Assembly: GCF_900187125.1 (NCBI RefSeq)
Contig: NZ_LT906468.1
Span: forward strand, 3,782,001-3,846,000
DNA: 64,000 nt
Origin: Sphingobacterium mizutaii
GTDB lineage: Bacteria; Bacteroidota; Bacteroidia; Sphingobacteriales; Sphingobacteriaceae
Direction of reading: 5' to 3'
Shown: positions 1 through 8,991 of the stretch, piece by piece
Layout of the letters: the number at the start of each line of letters is the position of its first letter
Position numbering within the stretch: position 1 is the first letter of the stretch
Translations under genes and position numbers: made by a program
Notes under the pieces: model-generated
The model's database searches: none
The model's input: only the letters and a program-made list of their open reading frames with translations
What the model was told of the DNA's origin: nothing

Positions 1-32
1 TAAATTATTTTTGACAACGTTATACTAAAAAT

Positions 33-1058
33 ATGAGCAACTCAGACAAATTAAAAGCCTTACAGCTTACATTAGATAAATTAGAAAAGAACTACGGAAA
101 AGGTACCATCATGAAATTAGGCGATACAGCTGTTGAACCTATTGAAGCTATCTCTACAGGTTCATTAGGCTTAGATATCGCTTTAGGTATTGGTGGTGTT
201 CCAAAAGGACGTATTATCGAAATCTATGGCCCTGAATCTTCTGGTAAGACTACCTTAGCTACTCATATTGTAGCAGAAGCGCAGAAAAAAGGCGGTATCG
301 CAGCGATTATCGATGCGGAGCACGCTTTTGATAAATATTATGCACAGAAGCTTGGTGTAGATATCGAAAACCTCTTGATTTCCCAACCAGATAATGGTGA
401 GCAAGCTTTAGAAATTGCTGATAACTTAATCCGTTCTGGAGCCATCGACGTTATTGTTATTGACTCGGTTGCAGCTTTAGTACCTAAAGGTGAGATTGAA
501 GGTGAAATGGGTGAATCCAAAATGGGTCTTCAAGCTCGTTTGATGTCCCAAGCTTTACGTAAGTTGACCGGTACAATCTCAAAAACCAACTGTTGTTGTA
601 TCTTCATCAACCAATTACGTGAGAAAATCGGTGTTATGTTCGGTAACCCTGAAACAACCACTGGTGGTAATGCCTTGAAATTCTATGCTTCCGTACGTTT
701 GGATATCCGTCGTACCTCACAGATCAAAGATTCTGATGAAGTATCAGGTAACCGCGTAAAAGTGAAGATCGTTAAAAATAAAGTTGCTCCTCCATTCCGT
801 ATCGCTGAATTTGACATCATGTTTGGTGAAGGTATCTCTAAAGTTGGTGAAATCATCGACTTAGGCGTTGAATACGGAATCGTTAAAAAATCGGGTTCAT
901 GGTTCAGCTATGGTGACACTAAACTTGGACAGGGCCGAGATGCCGTTAAAACCTTGCTTTTAGACAATCCAGATTTAATGGATGAACTAGAACACAAAAT
1001 CAGAGCTGAAGTAAGTGGTGTAGATCTTGATCAAGCTGCTATCAGAGAAGAAGATTAA
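33..1058 (+). CDS. recA: RecA recombinase
   Basis: ATP-dependent strand-exchange protein of homologous recombination and the SOS response, acting on single-stranded DNA in the cytoplasm. The 341 residues match the usual family length. The Walker A motif GPESSGKT lies at residues 66-73, followed by the conserved IDAEHAFD segment, the [11 protein letters not shown]alker B region and the loop [22 protein letters not shown] type L2 sequence. The start fits the family N-terminus ([24 protein letters not shown]). Only 32 bases precede it in the window, so its promoter cannot be judged. A strong hairpin plus T-run follows, indicating a monocistronic end. Confidence 0.98.
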   Translation: MSNSDKLKALQLTLDKLEKNYGKGTIMKLGDTAVEPIEAISTGSLGLDIALGIGGVPKGRIIEIYGPESSGKTTLATHIVAEAQKKGGIAAIIDAEHAFDKYYAQKLGVDIENLLISQPDNGEQALEIADNLIRSGAIDVIVIDSVAALVPKGEIEGEMGESKMGLQARLMSQALRKLTGTISKTNCCCIFINQLREKIGVMFGNPETTTGGNALKFYASVRLDIRRTSQIKDSDEVSGNRVKVKIVKNKVAPPFRIAEFDIMFGEGISKVGEIIDLGVEYGIVKKSGSWFSYGDTKLGQGRDAVKTLLLDNPDLMDELEHKIRAEVSGVDLDQAAIREED

Positions 1059-1117
1059 TTAGAATCATTTTTTACAAAACTCCTCTAGGTTTCAAATTAA
1101 TAGGAGTATATATTGAA

Positions 1118-1149
1118 ACAGCATCTCAATGGAGGTGCTGTTTTTTTTT
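1118..1149 (+). terminator. Intrinsic terminator after recA
   Basis: An imperfect stem (acagcatct against aggtgctgt, one wobble) is followed by nine T residues. It lies 60 bases after the recA stop. A smaller CTCCT/AGGAG stem precedes it. Confidence 0.75.
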
Positions 1150-1257
1150 ATAGCTCAAACCCGCTTTTGTCAAACTGTTGCTACAGCAGGAATAACTTGT
1201 GTAATACAAAGATGTTTTTTATAAATTTACAAGTACACAAATTAACCATAAACAAGC

Positions 1258-2445
1258 ATGAGTTTTAATAGAAGAAACTTCCTTAAGGGAATTGGTTTAA
1301 TTGGTTTAGGAGCTAGCACCCCCGCTTATGCAGAAAAACTGGTCCCGAAACAAAATGCAGCCTTTTCATTAGCCTGCCCACCCTACCTACAAAACCTAAA
1401 CGCTGAAACAGTAACCATCTGTGCCATTTTCAACAAACCTTGCCTAGCTTGGATTGAAGTCCTTGATGCCAACAACAATACCCTGAAATCCGTTTATCAG
1501 GTCGAAGATGGAATGCGAAATGCCAATGCGGAACTGTTCAAATTCCAAGTGAACCATAAAAACGGACAGTTAAAATATAAGGTCGTGGCAAAGGAAATCA
1601 GCAAATTCGAACCCTACAAAATTGAGTATGCTGGCACTATCCAGTCGGAGCCTTTCGATATCACCTTGCCTCAACCAAAACAGGATAGCATACACTGTTT
1701 GATCCTGAACGATATCCATGAAGATAAAGACAGCTACACTTACCTATTTGATAAGAGCAAATTGGCAAAAAAGGATTTGGTATTCTTAAATGGCGATTCT
1801 TTCCACTATGTGACCAACCAAGCAGACCTGACCGAAAAACTATTGAAGCCTGTAGGAAATAAGTTTGCCAGCACTATTCCATTCCTCATGATCCGAGGCA
1901 ACCATGAAACAAGGGGAGCTTTTGCCAGGGACTATAAAAAATACTTTGATTATCCAGAAAACAAATTCTACCAAGCCTTCCGCATGGGGCCCATCTATTG
2001 GATTATCCTAGACAGCGGTGAAGATAAACCAGATGACCATGAAGTTTATGCAGGGACAGTAGATTATGACAACTACCGATTGGAGCAAAAGGAATGGTTG
2101 TCAAAAGTCCTCCAATCAAAAGAACGTAAAGAAGCAAAACATACCCTTGTCATCACCCATATTCCATTCCATCACTCGGATGATTGGCATGGTACAAAAC
2201 ATAATTATGAGTGCTTCCACGATATACTGAATAGCAATAAAGTGGATGCCGTGATTTCTGGACACACCCATAAATACAGCTTCCACCCACCAGACAATTC
2301 CCATAACTATTATGTGATCATTGGTGGTGGGCCAAAAGCAGGAAACAGAACCTACGTAGATATCACCGCGCAAGGCAAAACCCTTCAAGTATCCTTGAAC
2401 CTTGACGACGGAAGTACGATCAATAGGTTCTCAAAAAATGTTTAA
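1258..2445 (+). CDS. Tat-exported metallophosphoesterase
   Basis: Calcineurin-like metallophosphoesterase, probably periplasmic or surface-attached; its substrate cannot be told from the sequence. The N-terminus has a twin-arginine signal (RRNFLKG at residues 5-11, then a hydrophobic stretch and AYA before residue 26). An N-terminal beta-rich domain (about 35-135) resembles the Fe3-type domain seen before such catalytic domains. The catalytic motifs are complete: D152-x-H154, GD at 179-180, GNHE at 214-217, H301 and GHTH at 335-338. It stands alone between recA and a convergent ABC operon. Tat export fits a metal cofactor loaded in the cytoplasm. Confidence 0.88.
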   Translation: MSFNRRNFLKGIGLIGLGASTPAYAEKLVPKQNAAFSLACPPYLQNLNAETVTICAIFNKPCLAWIEVLDANNNTLKSVYQVEDGMRNANAELFKFQVNHKNGQLKYKVVAKEISKFEPYKIEYAGTIQSEPFDITLPQPKQDSIHCLILNDIHEDKDSYTYLFDKSKLAKKDLVFLNGDSFHYVTNQADLTEKLLKPVGNKFASTIPFLMIRGNHETRGAFARDYKKYFDYPENKFYQAFRMGPIYWIILDSGEDKPDDHEVYAGTVDYDNYRLEQKEWLSKVLQSKERKEAKHTLVITHIPFHHSDDWHGTKHNYECFHDILNSNKVDAVISGHTHKYSFHPPDNSHNYYVIIGGGPKAGNRTYVDITAQGKTLQVSLNLDDGSTINRFSKNV

Positions 2446-2474
2446 GCAAACTCAAGAGCCAACTTTTAAATAAA

Positions 2475-2526
2475 AGAATCCCAGATTAAAGAATAGCTAA
2501 GGCCATCTTCAATCTGGGATTCTTAT
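2475..2526 (+). terminator. Terminator after the phosphoesterase
   Basis: A 14-bp perfect stem (aagaatcccagatt and its complement, 2475-2488 and 2511-2524) with a long loop, then a T-rich tail. It probably ends transcription from the left. It lies between convergent genes. Confidence 0.6.
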
Positions 2527-2536
2527 TTATTTTCTG

Positions 2537-2558
2537 CTAAGCCATAAAATAGGCTTAG
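2537..2558 (-). terminator. Hairpin after the ABC operon
   Basis: CTAAGCC at 2537-2543 pairs with GGCTTAG at 2552-2558. Read on the minus strand it follows the ATPase stop but has only a weak T-tract, so it is a probable, not certain, terminator. Confidence 0.4.
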
Positions 2559-2570
2559 CCATTAAGCTTA

Positions 2571-3269
2571 TTATTCAACAGCAAAGAATGAATTCAACTC
2601 TGCCAATGTTTCTTCCGTTTTGATACCATCCTTTACAACCAAGCCCATGTTCAAGGCAATGATCCGGTCTGCAGTTTCAACTGTATGGGAAAGATCATGA
2701 CTGGAAATCAACAGCGTTACGTCTTTATTTTCCCTTATTTTTGCAATCAGTTTTTTCAACCTAAATTGTGTGGTTGGATCCAGGTTTGCAAAAGGCTCAT
2801 CCAAGATAATCAAATCCGGATTTCCAATGAGTGCCCCAACGATCCCCACCTTTTTTTGGTTTCCTTTGGATAGATCACGGACGTAGACTTTCTTATCTAA
2901 TACTTCACCATTAAAAAATTCTGCATGCTCTGCCAACAGAGCATCTACATCACTTTTGTTCATCCCTCGTAACTCGCCTAGAAAATAGAAATATTCCTCG
3001 GGGGTCAGGTATCCAATCAGGAAGCTATCATCAATAAAAGCTGTGGTAAATTTCTTCCATCCGTCTTGTCCATGAACTGGAATACCATTCAATAATATCT
3101 CGCCAGAATCCGGTTGGATAAGATCCAAAATCAAACTAAACATAGTTGTTTTCCCTGCGCCGTTATTTCCAACTACCCCTACACTCTCGCCTTTGCCAAT
3201 ATGTAAACTCGGGATATTAAGTACCCGAATTCCATTATAGCTTTTTATTATATCTTTTATCTCGATCAT
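2571..3269 (-). CDS. ABC transporter ATP-binding protein
   Basis: ATPase subunit of an ABC exporter. Walker A GNNGAGKTT lies at residues 34-42, the signature LSKGNQKK at 133-140, Walker B LIILDEPF at 153-160 and the H-loop histidine at 191. The signature is the divergent form common in DRA/CcmA-like exporters. At 232 residues it has only the nucleotide-binding domain. The start is 24 bases after the permease stop, so the two form an operon; the permease is transcribed first. The cargo is unknown. Confidence 0.92.
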   Translation of the reverse strand: MIEIKDIIKSYNGIRVLNIPSLHIGKGESVGVVGNNGAGKTTMFSLILDLIQPDSGEILLNGIPVHGQDGWKKFTTAFIDDSFLIGYLTPEEYFYFLGELRGMNKSDVDALLAEHAEFFNGEVLDKKVYVRDLSKGNQKKVGIVGALIGNPDLIILDEPFANLDPTTQFRLKKLIAKIRENKDVTLLISSHDLSHTVETADRIIALNMGLVVKDGIKTEETLAELNSFFAVE

Positions 3270-3293
3270 TTATTTTCAATTCAATATCTACAA

Positions 3294-4772
3294 TTAATTA
3301 TTAACTTCCTTAAACCCAATCAATATCTTGTACTTATTCTCTTGATACTTTTTAGCGATCCTATTTAATATTTCATTCCTCATAGCAAACCCAATTAAGC
3401 CAATGACAATCAGTGTAATATTGGCCACATGGATTCCCCCCGCATAATAGGCAATTGCCCAAATAATAATTGGTGCAATCAATAACGGAATACCCACTAA
3501 CCATTGAGCTGCACCCGTACCTTGATAGTTAAAGATATTGCCATTATCTAGATCAATCCTCTTCCTATTCATGGATCCGAAATAGAGGATAACAGGCACG
3601 TTGACTCCTAAATTATAAATCGCACAAGCAATATTCACCCAAACAATTATCCATCCGAAATAAAGATAACCCGTACTCAACACGGTCATGATTGCAATTG
3701 AGAGATACATCAGCATCGCTTTGGATTCCAAATATAATTTGATAGGCATATTTTGAGTCATGAGCATCGCATAGTAGGTACTATCCCAAGCTGGAACAAA
3801 TTGACCAAAATTGATCACAAATATTCCCGTAATAAAAACCCCAACAAAAACTAAAGAAGTCGGGTTACCTTCCTTTTGTGGATAGAAAAGTAGGCCATAG
3901 AGGACAAATATCAAACAAGAGTAAATTACTGTCCTCGCTCTTTTCGACCTCCAGATCAATTTCATGTCCAACTGAAGAAAGGGAGCCAATTCTCCAAAAC
4001 GGTTCGTCCATGAAAGATCATAATTTTTGACTACCGATCTTTCTTTTTGCAGATAAGCATCCAAAAACAAATTCTTTTTGACATCATGATAGAGCAGAAA
4101 ATAACTCAATACCGCTAAGACTACCGCAGCTAAACATAAAACTGAATATTGTAAAACCAGATCGAAATACTGTCCAAATAATCCTGAAACGGAATATATT
4201 TCGAAATAATCCAAGCCAAATATGATTGCAAGTAATGCAAGAATTGGAAGGGTCTTCAAAACACCATTATCGAAATTCTGCTGTACATAAAGATTCAGGT
4301 AGTTAATGACATATTCAAATCCCACGACGGCAATGCACCAAGCTAATAATTGAAAATTCGTGAAATCAGTTACTCTTGCAGTAATTATCAAATAGGGCAC
4401 AACAACGGCCAACAGCATCCAATTCCAAAAAGAATTAGATGATTTCAAGAGCGTATAGTTCACAATGTTACTCCGTGGTATATTTAAGACCAACAAAGGC
4501 TTGACATTCAATATGGGAAGCTTTTGCATCATCAACCGTATCAAGAAGCTCAAAAAGAACCAATACAACAGAAATTTCCCCACAAAATGGATCGGCACCT
4601 GATTTGGGAACAATTCACTGATCAAGAAATGTAACGATACTCCAAAGGTCACCGCAGACCCTAGAAAATAAATTCCTAGGAAAGCTAGAAGAAGCCTGAC
4701 CGACAAACTTTTCCCCAGATCAGCCGACCTAAAAAAAGACCTCCATTCCAATAAAAACAATCTTTTAAACAT
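3294..4772 (-). CDS. ABC exporter membrane protein (DUF5687-like)
   Basis: Polytopic inner-membrane protein of 492 residues with about twelve hydrophobic segments spread along its length. The opening (MFKRLFLLEWRSFFRS) and overall layout match the DUF5687 permeases that Bacteroidota pair with a CcmA-like ATPase. Directly upstream of the ATPase gene in one operon. What it moves is not evident. The sequence before its start is an unusual repeat region (4.79-5.95 kb), so its promoter may lie in or next to that repeat. Confidence 0.8.
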   Translation of the reverse strand: MFKRLFLLEWRSFFRSADLGKSLSVRLLLAFLGIYFLGSAVTFGVSLHFLISELFPNQVPIHFVGKFLLYWFFLSFLIRLMMQKLPILNVKPLLVLNIPRSNIVNYTLLKSSNSFWNWMLLAVVVPYLIITARVTDFTNFQLLAWCIAVVGFEYVINYLNLYVQQNFDNGVLKTLPILALLAIIFGLDYFEIYSVSGLFGQYFDLVLQYSVLCLAAVVLAVLSYFLLYHDVKKNLFLDAYLQKERSVVKNYDLSWTNRFGELAPFLQLDMKLIWRSKRARTVIYSCLIFVLYGLLFYPQKEGNPTSLVFVGVFITGIFVINFGQFVPAWDSTYYAMLMTQNMPIKLYLESKAMLMYLSIAIMTVLSTGYLYFGWIIVWVNIACAIYNLGVNVPVILYFGSMNRKRIDLDNGNIFNYQGTGAAQWLVGIPLLIAPIIIWAIAYYAGGIHVANITLIVIGLIGFAMRNEILNRIAKKYQENKYKILIGFKEVNN

Positions 4773-4909
4773 ATACGCAGCTCTAATTGATGATCAGTTT
4801 AATAATGGTAACACCACGTTAGTATTGTAGTGATTTTCTGTATCAAAATAAGAAAATTTAGGGAATGATAGAAAAATATTTGAAGTAGGACTTGGGAGAT
4901 GGGGATTAT

Positions 4910-5065
4910 ATGAACCAGGATTGGGTTCGACTCCGCTCACCCAACGAGGATGGGAGGACGGACCAAGATCTGGGCATGAACCAGGATGGATGGGATGGGA
5001 GGACGGACGAAGATTATGATATGAACCAGGATTCATGGGATAAGAGGATGGACCAAGATTATGAT
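4910..5065 (+). repeat. Short tandem repeat, 45-66 bp units
   Basis: Three consecutive units start with atgaaccagga at 4910, 4976 and 5021, of 66, 45 and 45 bp, and a truncated fourth starts at 5066. The units end in a gga(t/c)gga(c)aagat-type block. All lengths are multiples of three, and reading frames stay open on both strands (for example an MNQD...DQDYD frame on plus and an HPGSY...PSSHP frame on minus). Nothing resembling a known protein appears, so it is annotated as a repeat and not as a gene. Confidence 0.7.
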
Positions 5066-5155
5066 ATGAATCTTGTTTCCTTGACTATATTTGACCCCAA
5101 ATTCGTAGGGGCTTATTCCATAAGCCCGCATCCTATTTTGAATATAATAAGTTTT

Positions 5156-5365
5156 CATTGACGAACAGGTCACTCAAACCACGTTCACAATTATGCCGTT
5201 CATCCTGATGTAGGAAGGATCTTGAAACTATACAAAAAATAATTGAAATACTGCGGATTGCATTGACGAACAGGTCCTCGAACCACGTTCACAATTATGC
5301 CGTTCATCCTGATGTAGGAAGGATCTTGAAACTATACAAAAAAATGATTGAAATACTGCGGATTG
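5156..5365 (+). repeat. 105-bp tandem repeat (module M1)
   Basis: Two head-to-tail 105-bp units (5156-5260 and 5261-5365), each beginning cattgacgaacaggtc and nearly identical. A third, partial unit begins at 5366 and continues into a small hairpin (5381-5399). Related M1 sequence recurs near 8485-8525 and, inverted, near 19822-19857. Confidence 0.85.
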
Positions 5366-5587
5366 CATTGACGAACAGGTCCTAAACATTCGATTTAGGA
5401 TGACAAAATGTAGTGGACATTTGCGTACAGATTCTTCACTCAGCGTTCAGAATTGGAAATGTCTTAGAGAGGGATTCAGAGCGCAGCGAAGAATCTAATT
5501 TTTATTTTTTTTAAGGAATCGTTGTCATCTCGAATCGTAAGATGAGAGAACCATTTTTTATTGTTTACGCTCTTAAAGTGGAATTGC

Positions 5588-5950
5588 AGAAAAATATTTC
5601 ACCCCTTTCAAGGGTTCCCAATTTTACGAACATCAATCCTTCCGCAGGAACTCCTTTAGCCCCCGGCTCAATTCCAGTGGCGGAAAAATGGAAAGAATGC
5701 CGATGCCTGTGCGATGGGATTGGCCTTGGAATACTTTCAGAAGTTCATCCCATTAAAAGGGGTGATCTTCTGAAAGATATTCCCGACAACAAAGCATTCT
5801 ATCCATGTGCGGGAGCCCGCGCGAAAAGCCACCTTAAATGGGCTGAAGCGTTTTGGTTACTTTTGCGCTCCAAAAGTAACGAAGAATCTATTTTTTGTTT
5901 TTTTTAAGGATCGGTGTCATCGTAAGTTTGAGAAAACTACTTTTTAATCC
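5588..5950 (+). repeat. Structured dispersed repeat, copy 1 (M3 plus M4)
   Basis: First of three copies of a roughly 300-350-base element (others at about 8600 and 19981). It contains a long hairpin at 5728-5783 (arms of about 24 bases, loop attaaaa) and a second hairpin at 5856-5880 with arms gttacttttg and caaaagtaac, followed by a T-rich block. An open frame crosses it (5542-5907), but the copies differ by single-base indels and copy 2 has an in-frame stop, so it is unlikely to encode protein. Confidence 0.8.
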
Positions 5951-6003
5951 ATACCCCATACAAGGGCTTGATAGAAAAAAATCATCTCACTGAAGGTTAA
6001 ATA

Positions 6004-6038
6004 AGTAAAAAAAAGGAGCCATCACAGATAGCTCCTCT
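6004..6038 (-). terminator. pruA terminator
   Basis: On the minus strand, AGGAGC pairs with GGCTCCT across a short loop and is followed by eight or more T residues, 20 bases past the pruA stop. Confidence 0.75.
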
Positions 6039-6058
6039 AACTTATTTTAATTAATACT

Positions 6059-7696
6059 CTATAATTCCTCTGATAAGAAAGGATAACGGTAATCTACATC
6101 AGGGTTAAAAGTTTCCTTAATTGTTCTTGGAGATACCCAACGCAACAAGTTGATCATAGATCCGGCTTTATCGTTGGTACCTGAACCTCTAGCACCGCCA
6201 AACGGCTGTTGACCAACTACAGCACCTGTACATTTATCATTGATATAGAAGTTACCAACTGCATTACGCAAGTAATGGGTAGCTTCTTCAATAGCATAAC
6301 GGTCTTGTGAAATAATAGAACCTGTCAATGCATAAATTGAAGTTGTATCGACCAATTTCAATGTTTCAGCCCATTTCTTGTCATCATAAACATAAATTGT
6401 CAATACTGGACCGAATAATTCTTCTGACATGGTTTCGTAATCTGCTTTCTCAGCAACAATAACCGTAGGGTTAATGAAGTAACCTTTTGATTTATCGTAC
6501 TCACCGCCGATCACTACCTCAGCATCTTTAGATTCTTTTGCTCTATCGATATATTTAGTGATCTTGTCAAAAGCTTTCTCATCGATTACAGCATTGATAA
6601 AGTTGCTGAAATCTTCCGTTCCACCAATTTTGAAAGATTTGATATCACGTTCCATTTTTTCCTTCAACTCTTTCCAAAGGGATTTAGGAACGTAAGCACG
6701 TGACGCCGCTGAACATTTCTGTCCTTGGAACTCAAATGCTCCACGAACTAATGCCGTATTCAATACATCTAGGTCAGCTGAAGGATGAGCCAAGATAAAG
6801 TCTTTACCACCAGTTTCACCTACAATGCGTGGATATGTTTTGTAAAGGTGGATGTTCTCACCAATAGTTTTCCAGATATCTTGGAATACACCAGTAGATC
6901 CAGTAAAGTGGATACCAGCAAAATCAGGGTGCTTGAAGATTACATCACCAGCATCAGGACCTGATACATATACCAAGTTGATTACACCAGCAGGAACTCC
7001 AGCCTCTCTGAAGATCTCCATCAATACATTTGCAGAATAGATCTGTGTATTAGCTGGTTTCCATACGACAACATTACCCATCATGGCAGCACTTGTAGGT
7101 AAATTCCCTGCAATGGCTGTAAAGTTGAATGGAGTCAATGCGAATACAAATCCTTCAAGAGGACGTTGCTCAATTCTGTTCCATACATTCTTAGGGTTGA
7201 TCGGAGGTTGTTGTTGGTAGATTTCGCTCATGTACTTCACGTTGAAGCGCAAGAAATCTGCAATCTCACATGCTGAATCAATTTCCGCTTGGTAAGGATT
7301 CTTAGATTGTCCAAGCATGGTTGCAGCATTCAATTTATAACGATATTTGGTAGAGATCAACTCAGCAGCTTTCAAGAAGATCGCAGCTCTCTGTTCCCAA
7401 GGAAGGTTTTCCCAATCGTTCTTAGCCGCTAAAGCAGCATCAATTGCTTCTTTAACATTTTCTTTTGTTCCTTGATTGAAATAACCTAACACATGTTTAT
7501 GGTCATGTGGCGGCGTAATTTTAACTTTCTTACTCGTGCGAACCTCTTCGCCTCCGATGTACATCGGGATATCTATTTCTGTTGCTCTTGCAGCAGCAAT
7601 AGCTTCTTTTAATAAACTTCTTTCCTTAGTTCCAGGAGCGTATGAGTAAACGGGCTCATTTGCTGGCGTAGGAACTGTAAAAAAACCTTTCAACAT
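6059..7696 (-). CDS. pruA: L-glutamate gamma-semialdehyde dehydrogenase
   Basis: NAD-dependent 1-pyrroline-5-carboxylate dehydrogenase that oxidises glutamate semialdehyde to glutamate, the second step of proline catabolism. It is the stand-alone form of 545 residues, not fused to proline dehydrogenase. Catalytic Cys328 sits in FQGQKCSAASR, general base Glu294 in VGETGGKDF, and the NAD-binding GSTGVFQ at about 266-272. No proline dehydrogenase gene is adjacent. The upstream gap holds a probable promoter with a long leader and an unusual inverted repeat, so regulation by that region is plausible. Confidence 0.95.
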   Translation of the reverse strand: MLKGFFTVPTPANEPVYSYAPGTKERSLLKEAIAAARATEIDIPMYIGGEEVRTSKKVKITPPHDHKHVLGYFNQGTKENVKEAIDAALAAKNDWENLPWEQRAAIFLKAAELISTKYRYKLNAATMLGQSKNPYQAEIDSACEIADFLRFNVKYMSEIYQQQPPINPKNVWNRIEQRPLEGFVFALTPFNFTAIAGNLPTSAAMMGNVVVWKPANTQIYSANVLMEIFREAGVPAGVINLVYVSGPDAGDVIFKHPDFAGIHFTGSTGVFQDIWKTIGENIHLYKTYPRIVGETGGKDFILAHPSADLDVLNTALVRGAFEFQGQKCSAASRAYVPKSLWKELKEKMERDIKSFKIGGTEDFSNFINAVIDEKAFDKITKYIDRAKESKDAEVVIGGEYDKSKGYFINPTVIVAEKADYETMSEELFGPVLTIYVYDDKKWAETLKLVDTTSIYALTGSIISQDRYAIEEATHYLRNAVGNFYINDKCTGAVVGQQPFGGARGSGTNDKAGSMINLLRWVSPRTIKETFNPDVDYRYPFLSEEL

Positions 7697-7738
7697 AATT
7701 AAAAATTATTTTTTTGATTCATAAAAATATTCAAAAAC

Positions 7739-7755
7739 GGATGGACGTTCCATCC
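7739..7755. promoter_or_regulatory. Hairpin in the pruA leader
   Basis: Ggatgga and tccatcc form a perfect 7-bp stem with a 3-base loop about 45 bases before the pruA start, inside the predicted leader. It could affect translation or be an operator; the function is not shown. Confidence 0.4.
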
Positions 7756-7867
7756 AGGTATTCCAATAAAAATCAATAGAACGCTATTATTTCTCCTTCC
7801 AAGATTCTTATCAAAATAACCCATACGAAGATACTGAAATGATTAACGGAATGAACAACATATCTGA

Positions 7868-8146
7868 ACCGATAATAAACATATTTTGTCCATTTTTATT
7901 TATTTCCTATCAAAGATACAAAATAAATGTTTACCTAAATTAACCGGTATAGGCTTAAAAAATGCGTAAACAGCATCATTTTAAGCATATTATGTGCATA
8001 AGCCAAATTTTTCCATGTATTGCCACTGCCTTTACATACATTACTGGATTGATGGTCTTTGCTGCTCGGTTAACAATTATCTAATTCTTTTGTTCAGCGC
8101 GTTAAAAAATTTAACATACCAATGATAATTCATGTTTATTATCGGT
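7868..8146. repeat. 15-bp perfect inverted repeat spanning the pruA promoter
   Basis: accgataataaacat at 7868-7882 is exactly inverted at 8132-8146, 249 bases away, with the predicted pruA promoter between the arms. Homology stops at the ends of the 15 bases. It may be paired operator sites for DNA looping or the ends of a small element. Confidence 0.6.
7911..7939 (-). promoter_or_regulatory. Predicted pruA promoter
   Basis: On the minus strand TATCTTTG (7911-7918) matches the Bacteroidota -7 consensus TAnnTTTG, with TTTA (about 7936-7939) 17 bases upstream at the -33 position. It would give a leader of about 200 bases. Prediction only. Confidence 0.5.
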
Positions 8147-8599
8147 AAAAATATAGGGCTCATAATTCTTTTCCATTTTATGTCTTGAACCTGGGTTCAG
8201 TCGGGACTTATTCGAGGCATATTCAAGAATCCTTCGGAAAGAGCCTAAGATCGCTTCGAATAGATGAGTATCATGGGATTAAACATTTTGCGATTTTTCG
8301 GAATGAATCTCGAATGAGGTCGAAGTAATCTGAAAGTTTAAATTTTGAAGCAGTTTAAAATTAGCTTTTATATTTTTTTGAGATAGATCCCCATCGGGTA
8401 ATGTCATTAAGTTAAGGCTTTTTGTACTGAGTTTCATCCGAAGGATCTCAACGTGCAAAACTACAATATCAAAAATACAGTGCATTGTATTGGCGCAGAG
8501 TTCCTAAATCTTCGATTTAAGATGACAAAATCTAGTAGACATTTACGTACAGATTCTTCACTAATCGTTCAGAATTGGAAATGAATTCAGTTGGGATTT

Positions 8600-8975
8600 T
8601 CAGAAAAATATTTCACCCCGCTAGGGGTTATACGTCAAGCGATATACCTTTCTACACAGATTTCACCCCTTCCAGGGGTTCCCAATTTATACAAACATCC
8701 ATCCTTCAGAAGGAAGCACTTTAGCCCCCGGCTCATTTCCTTGGCGGAGAGATGGATAGAATGCCGTCGACTTGTGCGATGGGATTGGCCTTGGAATGCT
8801 TTCAGAAGATCATCCCATATAAAGGGATGCTCTTCTGAAAGATATTCCCGACAACAAGGCATTCTATCCATGTGCGTCGGATTGTGCGAAGAGCCACCTT
8901 AAATGGGCCGAAGCGTTTTGGTTACTTTTGGGCTTCAAAAGTAACAAAGAATCTATTTTTTGTTTTTTTTAGGGG
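8600..8975 (+). repeat. Structured dispersed repeat, copy 2 (M3)
   Basis: Contains a small hairpin (ACCCC 615-619 with GGGGT 624-628 of the 8 kb block), a second CCCC/GGGG hairpin near 8666-8679, an outer 14-bp stem (atggatagaatgcc at 8752-8765 with its complement at 8858-8871), an inner hairpin of about 24-base arms (8793-8848) and a 10-11-bp hairpin at 8921-8945, then a T-rich block. The frame equivalent to the copy 1 open frame is interrupted by a stop. Confidence 0.85.
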
Positions 8976-8991
8976 ATGTGGTCATCGAAAT

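Larger units (their letters stand above)
4773..6058. other. Repeat-filled intergenic region between the ABC permease and pruA
   Basis: About 1.3 kb without a supportable gene. In order it holds the 45-bp tandem repeats, the 105-bp tandem repeats, a block shared with the other two repeat loci (M2, about 5410-5465), an M4-like block (about 5484-5560), the structured repeat copy 1 and the pruA terminator. Both flanking genes are on the minus strand, so it lies downstream of pruA and upstream of the ABC permease. Confidence 0.75.

Noticed and set aside
4794..5161. Overlapping open frames with peptide repeats on both strands
   Set aside because: Explained by a tandem repeat of units that are multiples of three; neither strand gives a recognisable protein.
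5542..5907. 121-codon open frame in M3 copy 1, similar to a frame at 20142-20381
   Set aside because: The likeness follows from the DNA repeat. Copy 2 has a stop in the same frame and the copies differ by single-base indels, so it is probably not a gene.
8279..8485. 68-codon minus-strand frame
   Set aside because: No signal, domain or ribosome-binding context; lies in a non-coding gap next to repeats.
8591..8902. 103-codon open frame and a minus-strand frame in M3 copy 2
   Set aside because: Different frame from the copy 1 frame over the same repeat and no domain; a by-product of the structured repeat.
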